Shown: positions 7,006 to 15,133 of the stretch, one piece after another
How the letters are laid out: every line of letters begins with the position of its first letter
Position numbering within the stretch: position 1 is the first letter of the stretch
Source of the DNA: JAGOTP01 sp964598725
Lineage (GTDB): Bacteria > Patescibacteriota > Patescibacteriia > 2-12-FULL-60-25
Direction of reading: 5' to 3'
Length of the DNA: 64,000 nt
NCBI GenBank assembly: GCA_964598725.1
Contig: CAZRCW010000002.1
Location: 310,001 to 374,000 of the forward strand
Program-made: the position numbers and the translations under genes
The notes under the pieces: generated by a model
What the model saw: only the letters and a program-made list of their open reading frames with translations
Database searches by the model: none
What the model was told of the DNA's origin: nothing

Positions 7006-8982
7006 ATGTCTTTTTTTCGTTTTGCTCGTCCTTTGTCTCTGCTATCGATCTGTCTATTTCTCCTGCCGTTAACAACACAAGCAACGACAAACGCGGGTCT
7101 ATTCAAAACCGGCTCAGCTCTCTGGTACCAAACAGACAAAGGCAGCAGCCTCGTTTTGGATAACCAAGACAAAACACAATACGACGACCTCAAGAAACAA
7201 GCGGTGAGCATCTCTACCAACGATCTCGTTCAAATTCCGATTGGCTTTCCAAGTAGCCACCTCCTCACGAAGGACACGGATGGCGACAAGATCGATGATG
7301 AGTACGAACGTGCTTACGGCACCAACCTGAAGCTTCGCGACTCTGACAAAGATGGGTATGACGACCGCACAGAAGTTCAGAATGGTTACAGCCCATTGAA
7401 GAAAGCGATTACGATGTCGTTAAATAAGACAATTTACCAGAAGTACCAAGGGAAGTTCGTCTGGGATACCAAATGGAAAGAACTTTGGTTTGTTTCACCG
7501 ATCATCGCTAAGCGCTATTTCATCTCGACGAACGTACGCTCACACTGGAATGATTTGAATACGCTCGCCACCACAAAAACCATTCTCTTTGCCTCCGACC
7601 CTACCAGCCTACAGCCGACAACCGTCACGCTCCAGTCACCAGCAATAACAAATGCAAATAGTGTCACCCCTCGCTCTCAGACCACCGTCTCGGATCAGAG
7701 CTGGATCTGGTTACCGATTTCAACCAGCGACTATTCCAACTACAACTACGGAACACGGGTCGATCCCCCCTCTTACGAAGTTACAGCACCCAGCCAAACG
7801 CCACCCACCCCGACGCCTGAACTACCTAAGGCTCCCTTCCTTTGGGAACTGGCCCCCGTTCAACCAACGCCACCAGTACCTCCCGTCACACCTTCGGTTC
7901 CGACACCACTAGTCGCAACGACCACGCCGATTACGCCATCTACCTCTACAACGCCGCCCGTTCTCCTTCCATCTCCGCCTGCATCGACAACAGCCACTCC
8001 CCCCAAGCCACCGGAGACCCCAGCCGTCACATCCGTATTCACGGACACCTGTCGCCCAGAAAACTGCCCGAGCGTTGATTGGCGCGTCCGTGCCCGTGCG
8101 CTCCCGATCCCGAACTATCAACGGAGTGTGAATCAGACCGGAAATTTGGTTCTGACGAGCGATCAGTTCAAAGTCATCCTGCCGGATGATAGCCCAAACG
8201 CCGAAGAGTTCGGTCGGATCAGTCTCTATCAAATTCGTCTGGCCTATCCGAACATCCGCCAACTCCTGGGCAACGATCCCTCTCCAATGAGCACGTGGAT
8301 TACTCGTCAATTCGTTCTGAACCACTGGGCGGCCGGTTCCTGTTGCGGAACGCTTGAGGAAGGCCTCCCAACCACCGTCAACGCTGGAACGCGCGATCAG
8401 TATCTTCAACTCATCAATGGAGAGGGTCCTGTGACCGGCAATCTACGTAACGTCGCTTGGGATACTGTCAGCGGTGACCATGAACTAAGTCACCGATTCG
8501 TTTGGTCAGCCCAACTGAGCCGCTTCTTGGACGAAGGGCTCGCGAACTTTGTTCAAGATCACGGACAACCACAATCCATGACCTGTCGTCAGGGTGGATA
8601 TGAACAAAATGGAAACTTTTACGCTTACGGAAGCACCTGTACTGGAGATGTTGGTCGTATCTATTCATCTGGTGATTGTTTCTGGCAACGAATGGAATCC
8701 CTCTACGGTTCCGCTACTATTCAACGGGTCGTCGCGCGGTTCGGTCGAACAGCAGAACGCGACGCTCTGCGTATTCGAATGGTAGACGGTGTCCCTTATG
8801 GAAACTTCAGCTCCTACTCCGGCGCGCTCCTGAGCGACTTCAACCAAGCTTTCATCCCAGAAATCGGCGAACGGTTCTGGACCGATTTCAGCGACTTCGG
8901 CTTCTCGCCAACTATGGCGGAGGGAAAAAGTTATGGCTCTGAGAATGCCACGACCTGCCAGGCAGCCAGACGCGCTTCCTAA
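7006..8982 (+). CDS. Secreted HEXXH metallopeptidase-like protein with calcium-binding repeats, 658 residues
   Basis: Paralogue of the gene at 5061. A signal peptide (LLSICLFLLPLTTQA) is followed by an ALWYQTDKG motif, then two thrombospondin-3/EF-like calcium loops (DTDGDKIDDEYE and DSDKDGYDDRTE, about residues 88-125) and ELWFVSPIIAKRYFIS. A long Pro/Thr linker (about 250-345) leads to the catalytic part with DHELSHRF (HEXXH) and FLDEGLANF. It probably anchors or acts at the surface; calcium could rigidify the N-terminal stalk. -10 TATACT lies 18 nt before the ATG, with no SD. Confidence 0.75.
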   Translation: MSFFRFARPLSLLSICLFLLPLTTQATTNAGLFKTGSALWYQTDKGSSLVLDNQDKTQYDDLKKQAVSISTNDLVQIPIGFPSSHLLTKDTDGDKIDDEYERAYGTNLKLRDSDKDGYDDRTEVQNGYSPLKKAITMSLNKTIYQKYQGKFVWDTKWKELWFVSPIIAKRYFISTNVRSHWNDLNTLATTKTILFASDPTSLQPTTVTLQSPAITNANSVTPRSQTTVSDQSWIWLPISTSDYSNYNYGTRVDPPSYEVTAPSQTPPTPTPELPKAPFLWELAPVQPTPPVPPVTPSVPTPLVATTTPITPSTSTTPPVLLPSPPASTTATPPKPPETPAVTSVFTDTCRPENCPSVDWRVRARALPIPNYQRSVNQTGNLVLTSDQFKVILPDDSPNAEEFGRISLYQIRLAYPNIRQLLGNDPSPMSTWITRQFVLNHWAAGSCCGTLEEGLPTTVNAGTRDQYLQLINGEGPVTGNLRNVAWDTVSGDHELSHRFVWSAQLSRFLDEGLANFVQDHGQPQSMTCRQGGYEQNGNFYAYGSTCTGDVGRIYSSGDCFWQRMESLYGSATIQRVVARFGRTAERDALRIRMVDGVPYGNFSSYSGALLSDFNQAFIPEIGERFWTDFSDFGFSPTMAEGKSYGSENATTCQAARRAS

Positions 8983-9000
8983 ATGCCTAGGGACTACAAA

Positions 9001-9026
9001 AACTGCTCTCCTTGAGAGCAGTTTTT
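9001..9026 (+). terminator. Intrinsic terminator between convergent genes
   Basis: AACTGCTCTC-CTT-GAGAGCAGTT followed by TTT. Confidence 0.85.
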
Positions 9027-9035
9027 GAGCTGTCT

Positions 9036-9896
9036 TTAGACCCTTGTTGAATGACGCCGGTTCGATTGCACCGACTTCCCCATCTCCTCAATCGTTCCCG
9101 TCACCCCCTCTTTCACGCCGTCGATCACACCCCCAACTGCTTCCCCGACGGTCGAGGCAGCTTTCGTAGCGGTAAGCACGATGTCATTCTTGCGAGGCAA
9201 AATACCGGTAAGCTTTGTGATAAGTGCTTCGACTCCTTTGAAAAAATGGAGCTTACTCAAAATCGGATTCAGCCAACCAACGGTAATGCAGTAATAACGA
9301 TCGTAAGGTGAGGCATGGTGCTTGGCATGATGTACTGGCCCCAGAATCAACTTGATCGACTGAAAAAAGCGAATGGCCTTTGGACGCTGATTCTCTGGAA
9401 GATGCGACCATTTATGGAATTGGTTTGTCCCAAAAACTCCCATCGTCATAGCGAAGATGAAGACATGAAATCCCAACACCGCCGGTGAAGACGATCCGAA
9501 AAGCAACAAGACCGTTGGCAATAAGACCACCATCGTCGCTAAGCAGTTGGCGCCATTGGTTTCAGTAAAGTTGTGACGCGTAATCGCCGTCTGGTCGACA
9601 TGGTGCTCGCGGAACGGCCGGATGAAGTACTGGCCGACGATCGGTAACGACGGATTTCCCCAGGTATCCCCGATCCAATGAACTAAGCCCGACATGAAGT
9701 CAGCGGCGACATAGCCAACAAACGACAGCACTAAACTCACCAACGGATTCTCCACAATGAAGTTCCAAGCGCGGTAGACGACGAAGGCTTCCAACAAAAA
9801 GAACAGAACGATGATCACCGTATCCATCGCTCGGCGACCGGCTGTATACCCCTTAGAAAGGGCATCTACATCGGTGGCAAGATGTGCCTGACTCAT
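9036..9896 (-). CDS. CarF/TMEM189-like lipid desaturase (Kua domain)
   Basis: Membrane protein of about 286 residues. The histidine motifs of the plasmanylethanolamine desaturase family are present: DFMSGLVHWIGDTWG, FIRPFREHH with HNFTETNG, FHKWSH, and HHAKHHASPYDRYYC followed by ITVGWLNP. CarF and TMEM189 put the vinyl-ether bond into plasmalogens using a di-iron centre at the membrane. Four or so hydrophobic segments surround these motifs. The C-terminal 40 residues are glycine-rich and charged. The start at MSQAHL is chosen because a TTGAAT-17-TAGAAT promoter would begin transcription about 4 nt before it; an upstream start at 9935 lies inside that promoter. The substrate in this organism is unknown. 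Confidence 0.85.
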   Translation of the reverse strand: MSQAHLATDVDALSKGYTAGRRAMDTVIIVLFFLLEAFVVYRAWNFIVENPLVSLVLSFVGYVAADFMSGLVHWIGDTWGNPSLPIVGQYFIRPFREHHVDQTAITRHNFTETNGANCLATMVVLLPTVLLLFGSSSPAVLGFHVFIFAMTMGVFGTNQFHKWSHLPENQRPKAIRFFQSIKLILGPVHHAKHHASPYDRYYCITVGWLNPILSKLHFFKGVEALITKLTGILPRKNDIVLTATKAASTVGEAVGGVIDGVKEGVTGTIEEMGKSVQSNRRHSTRV

Positions 9897-9906
9897 AAGT
9901 AAAGCT

Positions 9907-9935
9907 ATTCTAGCCCATTTTATTATTTTATTCAA
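9907..9935 (-). promoter_or_regulatory. Promoter of the CarF-like gene
   Basis: On the minus strand TTGAAT (9930-9935), 17-bp spacer, TAGAAT (9907-9912); the ATG lies 10 nt after the -10 box, so the mRNA is nearly leaderless. Confidence 0.75.
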
Positions 9936-10000
9936 CTAAAGGACCCCTCAAATCCGGCGGTTTGTCAGAATGCACTTTTTGGCTTAGTATAGGGCAATCT

Positions 10001-10933
10001 ATGCCTACTTGGATCGTCGATGAATCGCATGTCGATAGCCGTCTGGATGTGTTCCTGACGGAAATCTTGACGGACAAAACGCGTTCCGCCATCCAAAAGG
10101 CCTTGAAACAAGGCAAAGTGAAGGTGAATGGCGAAGCTACGACCGTTCATCGCTTTTTAAAGGAAGGCGACAAAATCGACTGGGAAGCCGAAGATTTGGT
10201 CAAAAAAGAAGCGAATTTGAACCGCGAGATGCCAGAACCGCAGATTATCAAAGAAACAAAAGATTGGATGGTCATCAACAAACCAACTGGCCTTTTGACC
10301 CATCCTTCCTCTTCCAGCGAAGAACCAACGCTCGTCGAATGGTTCTTAAAGAAAGCGCCGGAAGCGAGCCAGGTCGGCGAAGATCCGATCCGCCCAGGCA
10401 TCGTCCACCGCTTGGACCGTGAAGTCAGCGGTCTATTGGTCTTGGCCAAGAATCAAACCGCCTACGACGAACTTAAGAAAGGCTTCGCGCAGCGTACCGT
10501 CGAAAAGCGCTATCTCGCGATGGTGCACGGCGAGATTTTGGAAGATGAAGACGATATTAAACTCGCTATCGCCCGCTCAACTTCAAAGCCACGCATGGCT
10601 GCCCGTCCAAAAGAACAAGAAGGCAAAGCCGCTTGGACCCACTATAAAGTCCGCGAACGCTTTGTTGGCGCCACGTTGCTCGACGTCGAAATTCTCTCCG
10701 GTCGTACCCACCAAATCCGCGCCCACTTCCACGGCATCGGACACCCCGTCATCGGTGACCCGCTTTACACGCGCAAGCAAACGGACCGCAACATCAAACA
10801 GCCCACACGCATCTTGCTCCAAAGCGTCCACCTCGCCTTCACCGATCCGGCCAGCGGCCAACGTGAACAGTTCGACCTCGAACCGGACCCCGCCTTCGAC
10901 ATCATGCGCACGTTCCTCAAAACAAAAGGGTAA
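10001..10933 (+). CDS. RluA/RluD-family pseudouridine synthase
   Basis: 310 residues: an N-terminal S4 RNA-binding domain (about 10-65, SRLDVFLTEIL to KVKVNGEATTV) and a catalytic domain with HRLDREVSGLLVLAK, whose Asp139 is the catalytic aspartate. RKQTDR and GRTHQIRAHF complete the RluA-family motifs. It would isomerise uridines in 23S rRNA; RluD and RluC specificities cannot be told apart here. The start is set by a -10-like TAGTAT 10 nt upstream; the longer frame from 9962 overlaps it. gmk follows 17 nt downstream, probably co-transcribed. Confidence 0.9.
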   Translation: MPTWIVDESHVDSRLDVFLTEILTDKTRSAIQKALKQGKVKVNGEATTVHRFLKEGDKIDWEAEDLVKKEANLNREMPEPQIIKETKDWMVINKPTGLLTHPSSSSEEPTLVEWFLKKAPEASQVGEDPIRPGIVHRLDREVSGLLVLAKNQTAYDELKKGFAQRTVEKRYLAMVHGEILEDEDDIKLAIARSTSKPRMAARPKEQEGKAAWTHYKVRERFVGATLLDVEILSGRTHQIRAHFHGIGHPVIGDPLYTRKQTDRNIKQPTRILLQSVHLAFTDPASGQREQFDLEPDPAFDIMRTFLKTKG

Positions 10934-10950
10934 TTACTTACGACTCGTTT

Positions 10951-11523
10951 GTGCATTTGTTCATTCTCATCGGTCCTTCGGGAGCGGGCAAGACGACGGT
11001 CATGGATCAGCTCTTGCTCGATCCCGACTTGAATCTTGTCCGTTTTTTGACGACCACGACTCGTGATCCACGTGAAGGCGAACACCAAGGGGTTGAGTAT
11101 CAGTTTCTGTCCCCCGCTCTATTCAAGAAACAAGCGGCGGCCGGAACGTTCTTTGAATGGACAGAGATTTATGGCCATTTCTATGGCACAAACAAAGAAA
11201 CGCTTCAGACATTACGCCAGGGATCACGTCCGATTATTTGCGTTCTCGAGTTAGAAGGAGCAAAGAAGATTAAACAAGCCGATCCGGAACGAACATCGAT
11301 CGTGCTGATTGAAGCCAATCGAGAAACGTTGACTCGTCGACTTCGTGAACGACACACCGATGCAGCCGATGTCGCAAAACGCCTGGAACGGATCGATCGT
11401 GAGTTGCATCTCTATCCCCTCTTCGCGGATATCAAAATTGAAAACAACGATGGGGTACTAGCAGACAGTGTAAACACCATAAAACAACTCATTCTCAAAA
11501 CGATGCGCGTCCATTTCCTCTAA
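10951..11523 (+). CDS. gmk: Guanylate kinase
   Basis: 190 residues starting with GTG. P-loop GPSGAGKT at residues 8-15; TTTTRDPREGEHQGVEYQF is the GMP-binding lid region with the S/T-x-TTR-x-PR-x-GE pattern; YGHFYGT closes the GMP site. It phosphorylates GMP to GDP. It follows the pseudouridine synthase gene and ends at a strong terminator, so it is the last gene of a two-gene unit. A second, accessory guanylate-kinase-like gene is at 48382. Confidence 0.9.
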   Translation: MHLFILIGPSGAGKTTVMDQLLLDPDLNLVRFLTTTTRDPREGEHQGVEYQFLSPALFKKQAAAGTFFEWTEIYGHFYGTNKETLQTLRQGSRPIICVLELEGAKKIKQADPERTSIVLIEANRETLTRRLRERHTDAADVAKRLERIDRELHLYPLFADIKIENNDGVLADSVNTIKQLILKTMRVHFL

Positions 11524-11535
11524 GAGCTGAGAAAA

Positions 11536-11573
11536 CAAAACTCCCCTGCATCGCTTGATACAGGGGAGTTTTG
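11536..11573. terminator. Bidirectional terminator between gmk and rplS
   Basis: CAAAACTCCCCTG pairs perfectly with CAGGGGAGTTTTG; A and T runs on both sides fit use by both convergent genes. Confidence 0.9.
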
Positions 11574-11582
11574 TGATGTTGC

Positions 11583-11942
11583 TTAGACCGCGGACAATTT
11601 GATGTTTTTCACGTCGCGGAAGCGCTTCTTGCTGTCGCGGATGAAGGAAATGTTGTTGCGGCGGACACGAGCAACTTTGGTCACTTCAACCTTCTGGATG
11701 GAAGGCAAGCTGAGCGGGAAGATACGTTCGACGCCGACGTTGCCGGACATCTTGCGGACCGTCATGGTCTTGCGGCTGGCCGCGCCACTCATCTTCAAAA
11801 CGATGCCTTCATATACCTGAACGCGCTCTTTTTCCTCACCGTTTGGAGCCAATTCCTTGATCTTCTGGTGGATACGAATCGTCATCCCCGTGCGGATTTG
11901 GGAGGGCTGAATCACAGCTGGAAGCGTAATTTGGTCGGCCAT
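11583..11942 (-). CDS. rplS: Ribosomal protein bL19
   Basis: 119 residues from MADQITLP. bL19 features: QIRTGMTIRIHQKIKE, ERVQVYEGIVLKMSGA, TMTVRKMSGNVGVERIFPLSLPSI and VRRNNISFIRD. It sits at the 30S-50S interface. In most bacteria rplS belongs to an rpsP-rimM-trmD-rplS operon; here it is alone, 45 kb from trmD. The upstream MPPS extension is not needed. Confidence 0.95.
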   Translation of the reverse strand: MADQITLPAVIQPSQIRTGMTIRIHQKIKELAPNGEEKERVQVYEGIVLKMSGAASRKTMTVRKMSGNVGVERIFPLSLPSIQKVEVTKVARVRRNNISFIRDSKKRFRDVKNIKLSAV

Positions 11943-11986
11943 AGATGGCGGCAAGAATACGAGAAAATACCCGCTCCGTCAAGGGA

Positions 11987-12748
11987 TTAGGAGGCTTTGG
12001 GGTTTTTACCCGCTAATTGGTCGAGCCAAGTCTGCACCAAATAGGTCATTACCTCCGATTCGCCCCAGCCTGGAATCTTGGTTCCATTGAAGAAAAACGT
12101 AGGCGTTCCGACCGCTCCGGCGCGTAATGCAACGTTAAAATCTCGCTCAACCAAGTCTTTTGTCTCTTTCGCGTTAAAGCAGGTCGTGAACTGGGCCGGG
12201 TCAATGCCGCTTTCAACCGCCATTCGAGTGAGCGCCTCTTGTGTACGCTGGTCTTGATTCGTGAAAAGCTTATCGTGGTAGACCCAGAACTTCCCGGCTT
12301 TATTGGCACACACAGCGGCTCGAGCAGCAATTCGGGCTGTTGGATGGATATCTTCGAGCGGGAAATAGCGCACAACCAAGCGCACTTGATCACCAAATTG
12401 GGTCTGCAAGGCCCGAATCGACGGAAAGGCCGCCTTACAATACGGACAGTCGAAATCAAGGAACTCAACAATCGTGAGCGGAGCATTCGGCGAACCGAGC
12501 GATGGAGCATCGGCGACAACCAGGCTTTTCGCATAATCCGGATCGATGGTCGGATTCGCAATCGCATGACTGACGCTCATTTCGAGCTTTTGGTTCAAAA
12601 TGGGATTGGATTCCCCATTCTTGATTGCCCAGTAAAAGACCCCGATACGTGAGACGAACCAGATAATCAACGTCAGAAACAGCAATCCGAGGATCCAAAG
12701 GATCAGCTTGCCAAACGAAATGTGGAATTCTTTTCCAAAAATGCGCAT
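11987..12748 (-). CDS. Membrane-anchored DsbA-like thiol oxidoreductase
   Basis: 253 residues. An N-terminal membrane anchor (LILWILGLLFLTLIIWFV) is followed by an exported thioredoxin-fold domain with FDCPYCKAAFP (CPYC active site) and the cis-proline strand GTPTFFFNG. The DsbA/thioredoxin_4 family forms or shuffles disulfides outside the membrane; the many paired cysteines in the surface proteins of this window are plausible clients. The start MRIFGKEF is chosen because a TACACT -10 box lies 12 nt upstream; a start at 12838 would read through it. Confidence 0.85.
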   Translation of the reverse strand: MRIFGKEFHISFGKLILWILGLLFLTLIIWFVSRIGVFYWAIKNGESNPILNQKLEMSVSHAIANPTIDPDYAKSLVVADAPSLGSPNAPLTIVEFLDFDCPYCKAAFPSIRALQTQFGDQVRLVVRYFPLEDIHPTARIAARAAVCANKAGKFWVYHDKLFTNQDQRTQEALTRMAVESGIDPAQFTTCFNAKETKDLVERDFNVALRAGAVGTPTFFFNGTKIPGWGESEVMTYLVQTWLDQLAGKNPKAS

Positions 12749-12800
12749 AGAACGAGGATAAGTGTACCACGAGAATCTCAGAATGACATTCGGCCGTAAA

Positions 12801-12829
12801 TTGACCCAAACCCCTCCATCCGGTATGGT
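12801..12829 (+). promoter_or_regulatory. secG promoter
   Basis: TTGACC, 17-bp spacer, TATGGT; ATG follows 14 nt later. The -10 box lies in the first copy of a CCATCCGGTATG repeat (12816-12827), whose second copy (12835-12846) contains the secG ATG. Confidence 0.7.
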
Positions 12830-12846
12830 TTCCCCCATCCGGTATG
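12816..12846 (+). repeat. 12-bp tandem direct repeat over promoter and start of secG
   Basis: CCATCCGGTATG occurs at 12816-12827 and 12835-12846. One copy supplies the -10 box and the other the initiation codon, so the repeat probably arose by a small local duplication. Confidence 0.8.
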
Positions 12847-13065
12847 CAACAAACCATCCTCTCGATCGCCTTGATCGTCATCTCCATCTTGCTTGGAACA
12901 GCAATTCTTCTTCAGCAGCGCGGCACAGGCCTCGGGCTCGCCTTCGGTGGAGATACGACCATCTTCCGCACCAAGCGTGGCTTAGAAAAAGTCTTGTTCT
13001 ACGTCACGATCGCGCTTTCCTGCTTGTTCTTCGGCACCGCGTTCTTGGGCGTTCTGTTCGCTTAA
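12844..13065 (+). CDS. secG: Preprotein translocase subunit SecG
   Basis: 73 residues with two membrane helices (ILSIALIVISILLGTAILL and VLFYVTIALSCLFFGTAFLG) around the conserved cytoplasmic loop QQRGTGLGLAFGG. SecG assists SecYEG translocation. Size and topology are standard. The peptide-binding protein gene starts 9 nt after the stop and is probably co-transcribed. Confidence 0.92.
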   Translation: MQQTILSIALIVISILLGTAILLQQRGTGLGLAFGGDTTIFRTKRGLEKVLFYVTIALSCLFFGTAFLGVLFA

Positions 13066-13074
13066 CCCCCTCCC

Positions 13075-14967
13075 ATGGCTTCTTGGCTCAGTCGAGCGAA
13101 GGCCTTGTGGAATCGGTTGTTTTTTTGGCACACAAGCGCAAGCGCTTCCGAAGACGTCCAAACGGACGCCTCGCATGATCATGCGTTGATTCTGTCGGTT
13201 CACGAAGGAGCGCAAGTCAGCGGCTGGCGTAAGTTGTCGTTTTTGAATCACGTTCTCACTTCCAAAGAAAAGAAGTTGTTTTGGAGCGCCTTGGTTGGCG
13301 CTCTTGCGTTGTTCATCGTTGGAGGCTGGATGTTGGCCATCCCTCATTTGATGCGCGTCCCGACCGATGGCGGTACTGCCACCGAAGCACTAATCGGCTC
13401 ACCAAAGCTCATCAATCCATTGTACGCACCATTAAACGACGTTGATCGCGATCTATCGTCTTTGGTCTACTCCGGCTTGTTCCGTTTGGATGAGAACCTT
13501 GTCCCACAACCAGACTTAGTCGAGCGGTACGAGTGGCGCGAGAACGGAACTGTTCTCGAACTTACGCTCCGTAAAGACGCGCGCTTCCATGACAACGTTC
13601 CCGTGACCGCCGATGATATCGTGTTCACCTATCAAGCGATCAAATCACCGACCTGGCGCAGTCCGCTTTCAAGTTTGTTCAAGCAGTTGAACGTGGTTCG
13701 TGTCGATGATCAAACGGTCCAGTTCATTTTAGAAAAACCGGAGCCTCAATTCTTAACCCAACTCACGACAGGTATTTTACCTGCCCATCTTTGGGAAGAT
13801 GCTCCGAATCCCCTGTTGGCTGACTTGAACCTCCGCCCGGTTGGTTCTGGTCCTTATCACATCTCGTCGCTCCGCCGTGATCAGAAAGGCACGATTTTGA
13901 GCTACACCTTGGATCGCTCAGAGCAGTATTATGGAGTGAAGCCCTATATCACGTCGCGCGTCTTCCGCTTCTTCGCCGATACGGAACAAGCAACCCAAGC
14001 CATCAAAGCCCACCAAGTCGATACCTTCCCATTCGTCCCATGGCAGGATGTCAGCAAATTCTCCCACGACGCCGTTCATCCAATCGCGATTCATCTTCCG
14101 CAACAGACGATCGCCTTCTTCAACACCCGTGACTCGTTGCTCAAGGATCAAAAACTGCGCACAATTCTCTCGAATGCCATCACGATCGATGAAGGTGGCT
14201 TAGCTGAAGCAGTGAAACCTTCTTCGTTACCAGGTGGCACCCCTCTCCCGTTCCTTGAGCTTCCTGCCTCAACAAGCACCGCCATTGCAACAACCACTCC
14301 CGCAACCGCGTCATCAACTGCCACCAGCACCGTCGTGACTCTCGACGATCTCCGTAAGTCGCTCGAGACGCTCGGTTGGAAACTTGACCCAAACACCGGG
14401 CTGCGTTCGCTGCCAGCAAGTGGCACAAAGACTGCCAGCTCGACCGGAACTGCCCTCGCTCTTACGCTCGATGTTCCAGAACAACCTGACCTGCTCCGCT
14501 TGGCTGACTATCTTCGTCAGCGTTGGTCACTCCTCGGCATCAAAGTCACGATCGAGTCACATCCTGCCGACCAACTTCTGCACGACGTTGTCACCGATCG
14601 CACCAGCTACCAAGTCCTGATCTTCAACATCTTGTTCCAACCAACCCAAGATCCCGCTCCGTTCTGGAGCAGCGATGCCAGCACCGGCCAAGGCCTGAAC
14701 TTCTCCAACCTGAACAGTAAGACCGTCGACCAACGCATCGATGAGATCCACAATGCGAGTTCGACCGCCCTACTCGAAACAGCGCGCGTGAACTTCGCCA
14801 AAGCAGTCTTAGCCGAAACGCCAGCCATCTTCCTGGCCCGACCAACCTACGCCTATCTCATCAGCGATCAGATCAACGGAGCGAGCGACATGGATGTTGC
14901 CGTTCCAAGCGATCGCCTGATGCGAGCGGATGCGTGGTCACTCGAATCAGCCCTTCGTTGGAAATAA
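13075..14967 (+). CDS. Membrane-anchored peptide ABC transporter substrate-binding protein (SBP_bac_5)
   Basis: 630 residues. About 65 cytosolic residues precede a single membrane segment (LFWSALVGALALFIVGGWML); the rest is an exported solute-binding domain of the DppA/OppA type (LINPLYAPLNDVDRDLSSLVYSGLFR, LRKDARFHDNVPVTADDIVFTY, key parts). A Thr/Ala/Ser-rich insert sits near residues 395-420. No ABC permease or ATPase genes are adjacent, so the protein may feed a transporter coded elsewhere. An N-terminal anchor in place of a lipobox is unusual for the family. Confidence 0.85.
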   Translation: MASWLSRAKALWNRLFFWHTSASASEDVQTDASHDHALILSVHEGAQVSGWRKLSFLNHVLTSKEKKLFWSALVGALALFIVGGWMLAIPHLMRVPTDGGTATEALIGSPKLINPLYAPLNDVDRDLSSLVYSGLFRLDENLVPQPDLVERYEWRENGTVLELTLRKDARFHDNVPVTADDIVFTYQAIKSPTWRSPLSSLFKQLNVVRVDDQTVQFILEKPEPQFLTQLTTGILPAHLWEDAPNPLLADLNLRPVGSGPYHISSLRRDQKGTILSYTLDRSEQYYGVKPYITSRVFRFFADTEQATQAIKAHQVDTFPFVPWQDVSKFSHDAVHPIAIHLPQQTIAFFNTRDSLLKDQKLRTILSNAITIDEGGLAEAVKPSSLPGGTPLPFLELPASTSTAIATTTPATASSTATSTVVTLDDLRKSLETLGWKLDPNTGLRSLPASGTKTASSTGTALALTLDVPEQPDLLRLADYLRQRWSLLGIKVTIESHPADQLLHDVVTDRTSYQVLIFNILFQPTQDPAPFWSSDASTGQGLNFSNLNSKTVDQRIDEIHNASSTALLETARVNFAKAVLAETPAIFLARPTYAYLISDQINGASDMDVAVPSDRLMRADAWSLESALRWK

Positions 14968-14973
14968 TCACAG

Positions 14974-15020
14974 AAAAAAGAACTCTCCTGAGCCAACCTG
15001 GCTCAGGAGAGTTCTTTTTT
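14974..15020. terminator. 21-bp-arm intrinsic terminator
   Basis: AAAAAAGAACTCTCCTGAGCC pairs with its perfect complement starting at 15000 across a 5-nt loop; it has A and T runs on either side. Confidence 0.95.
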
Positions 15021-15061
15021 CTCAGACAGCTCAATCATTGATTCAGCTACCAGTTGAGTCA

Positions 15062-15093
15062 GGGACGCATGCGAAGTACTTCGCATGCGTCCC
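15062..15093 (-). terminator. Perfect 32-nt palindrome after an accessory gene
   Basis: GGGACGCATGCGAAGT is followed directly by its reverse complement, ending CGTCCC. It lies 40 nt after the stop of the minus-strand gene at 15134 and lacks a U tract. GGGACG...CGTCCC also closes hairpins at 45985 and 46582 behind other accessory genes, so it probably forms the 3' end of that transcript. Confidence 0.6.
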
Positions 15094-15133
15094 GACCCCT
15101 TGTCATGAAGGGAAGAAGAAGGTACGTGCGCCG

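Noticed and set aside
9905..10000. Longer N termini for CarF-like (9935) and RluD-like (9962) genes
   Set aside because: Both extensions would overlap well-formed promoters whose -10 boxes lie 10 nt before the chosen starts.
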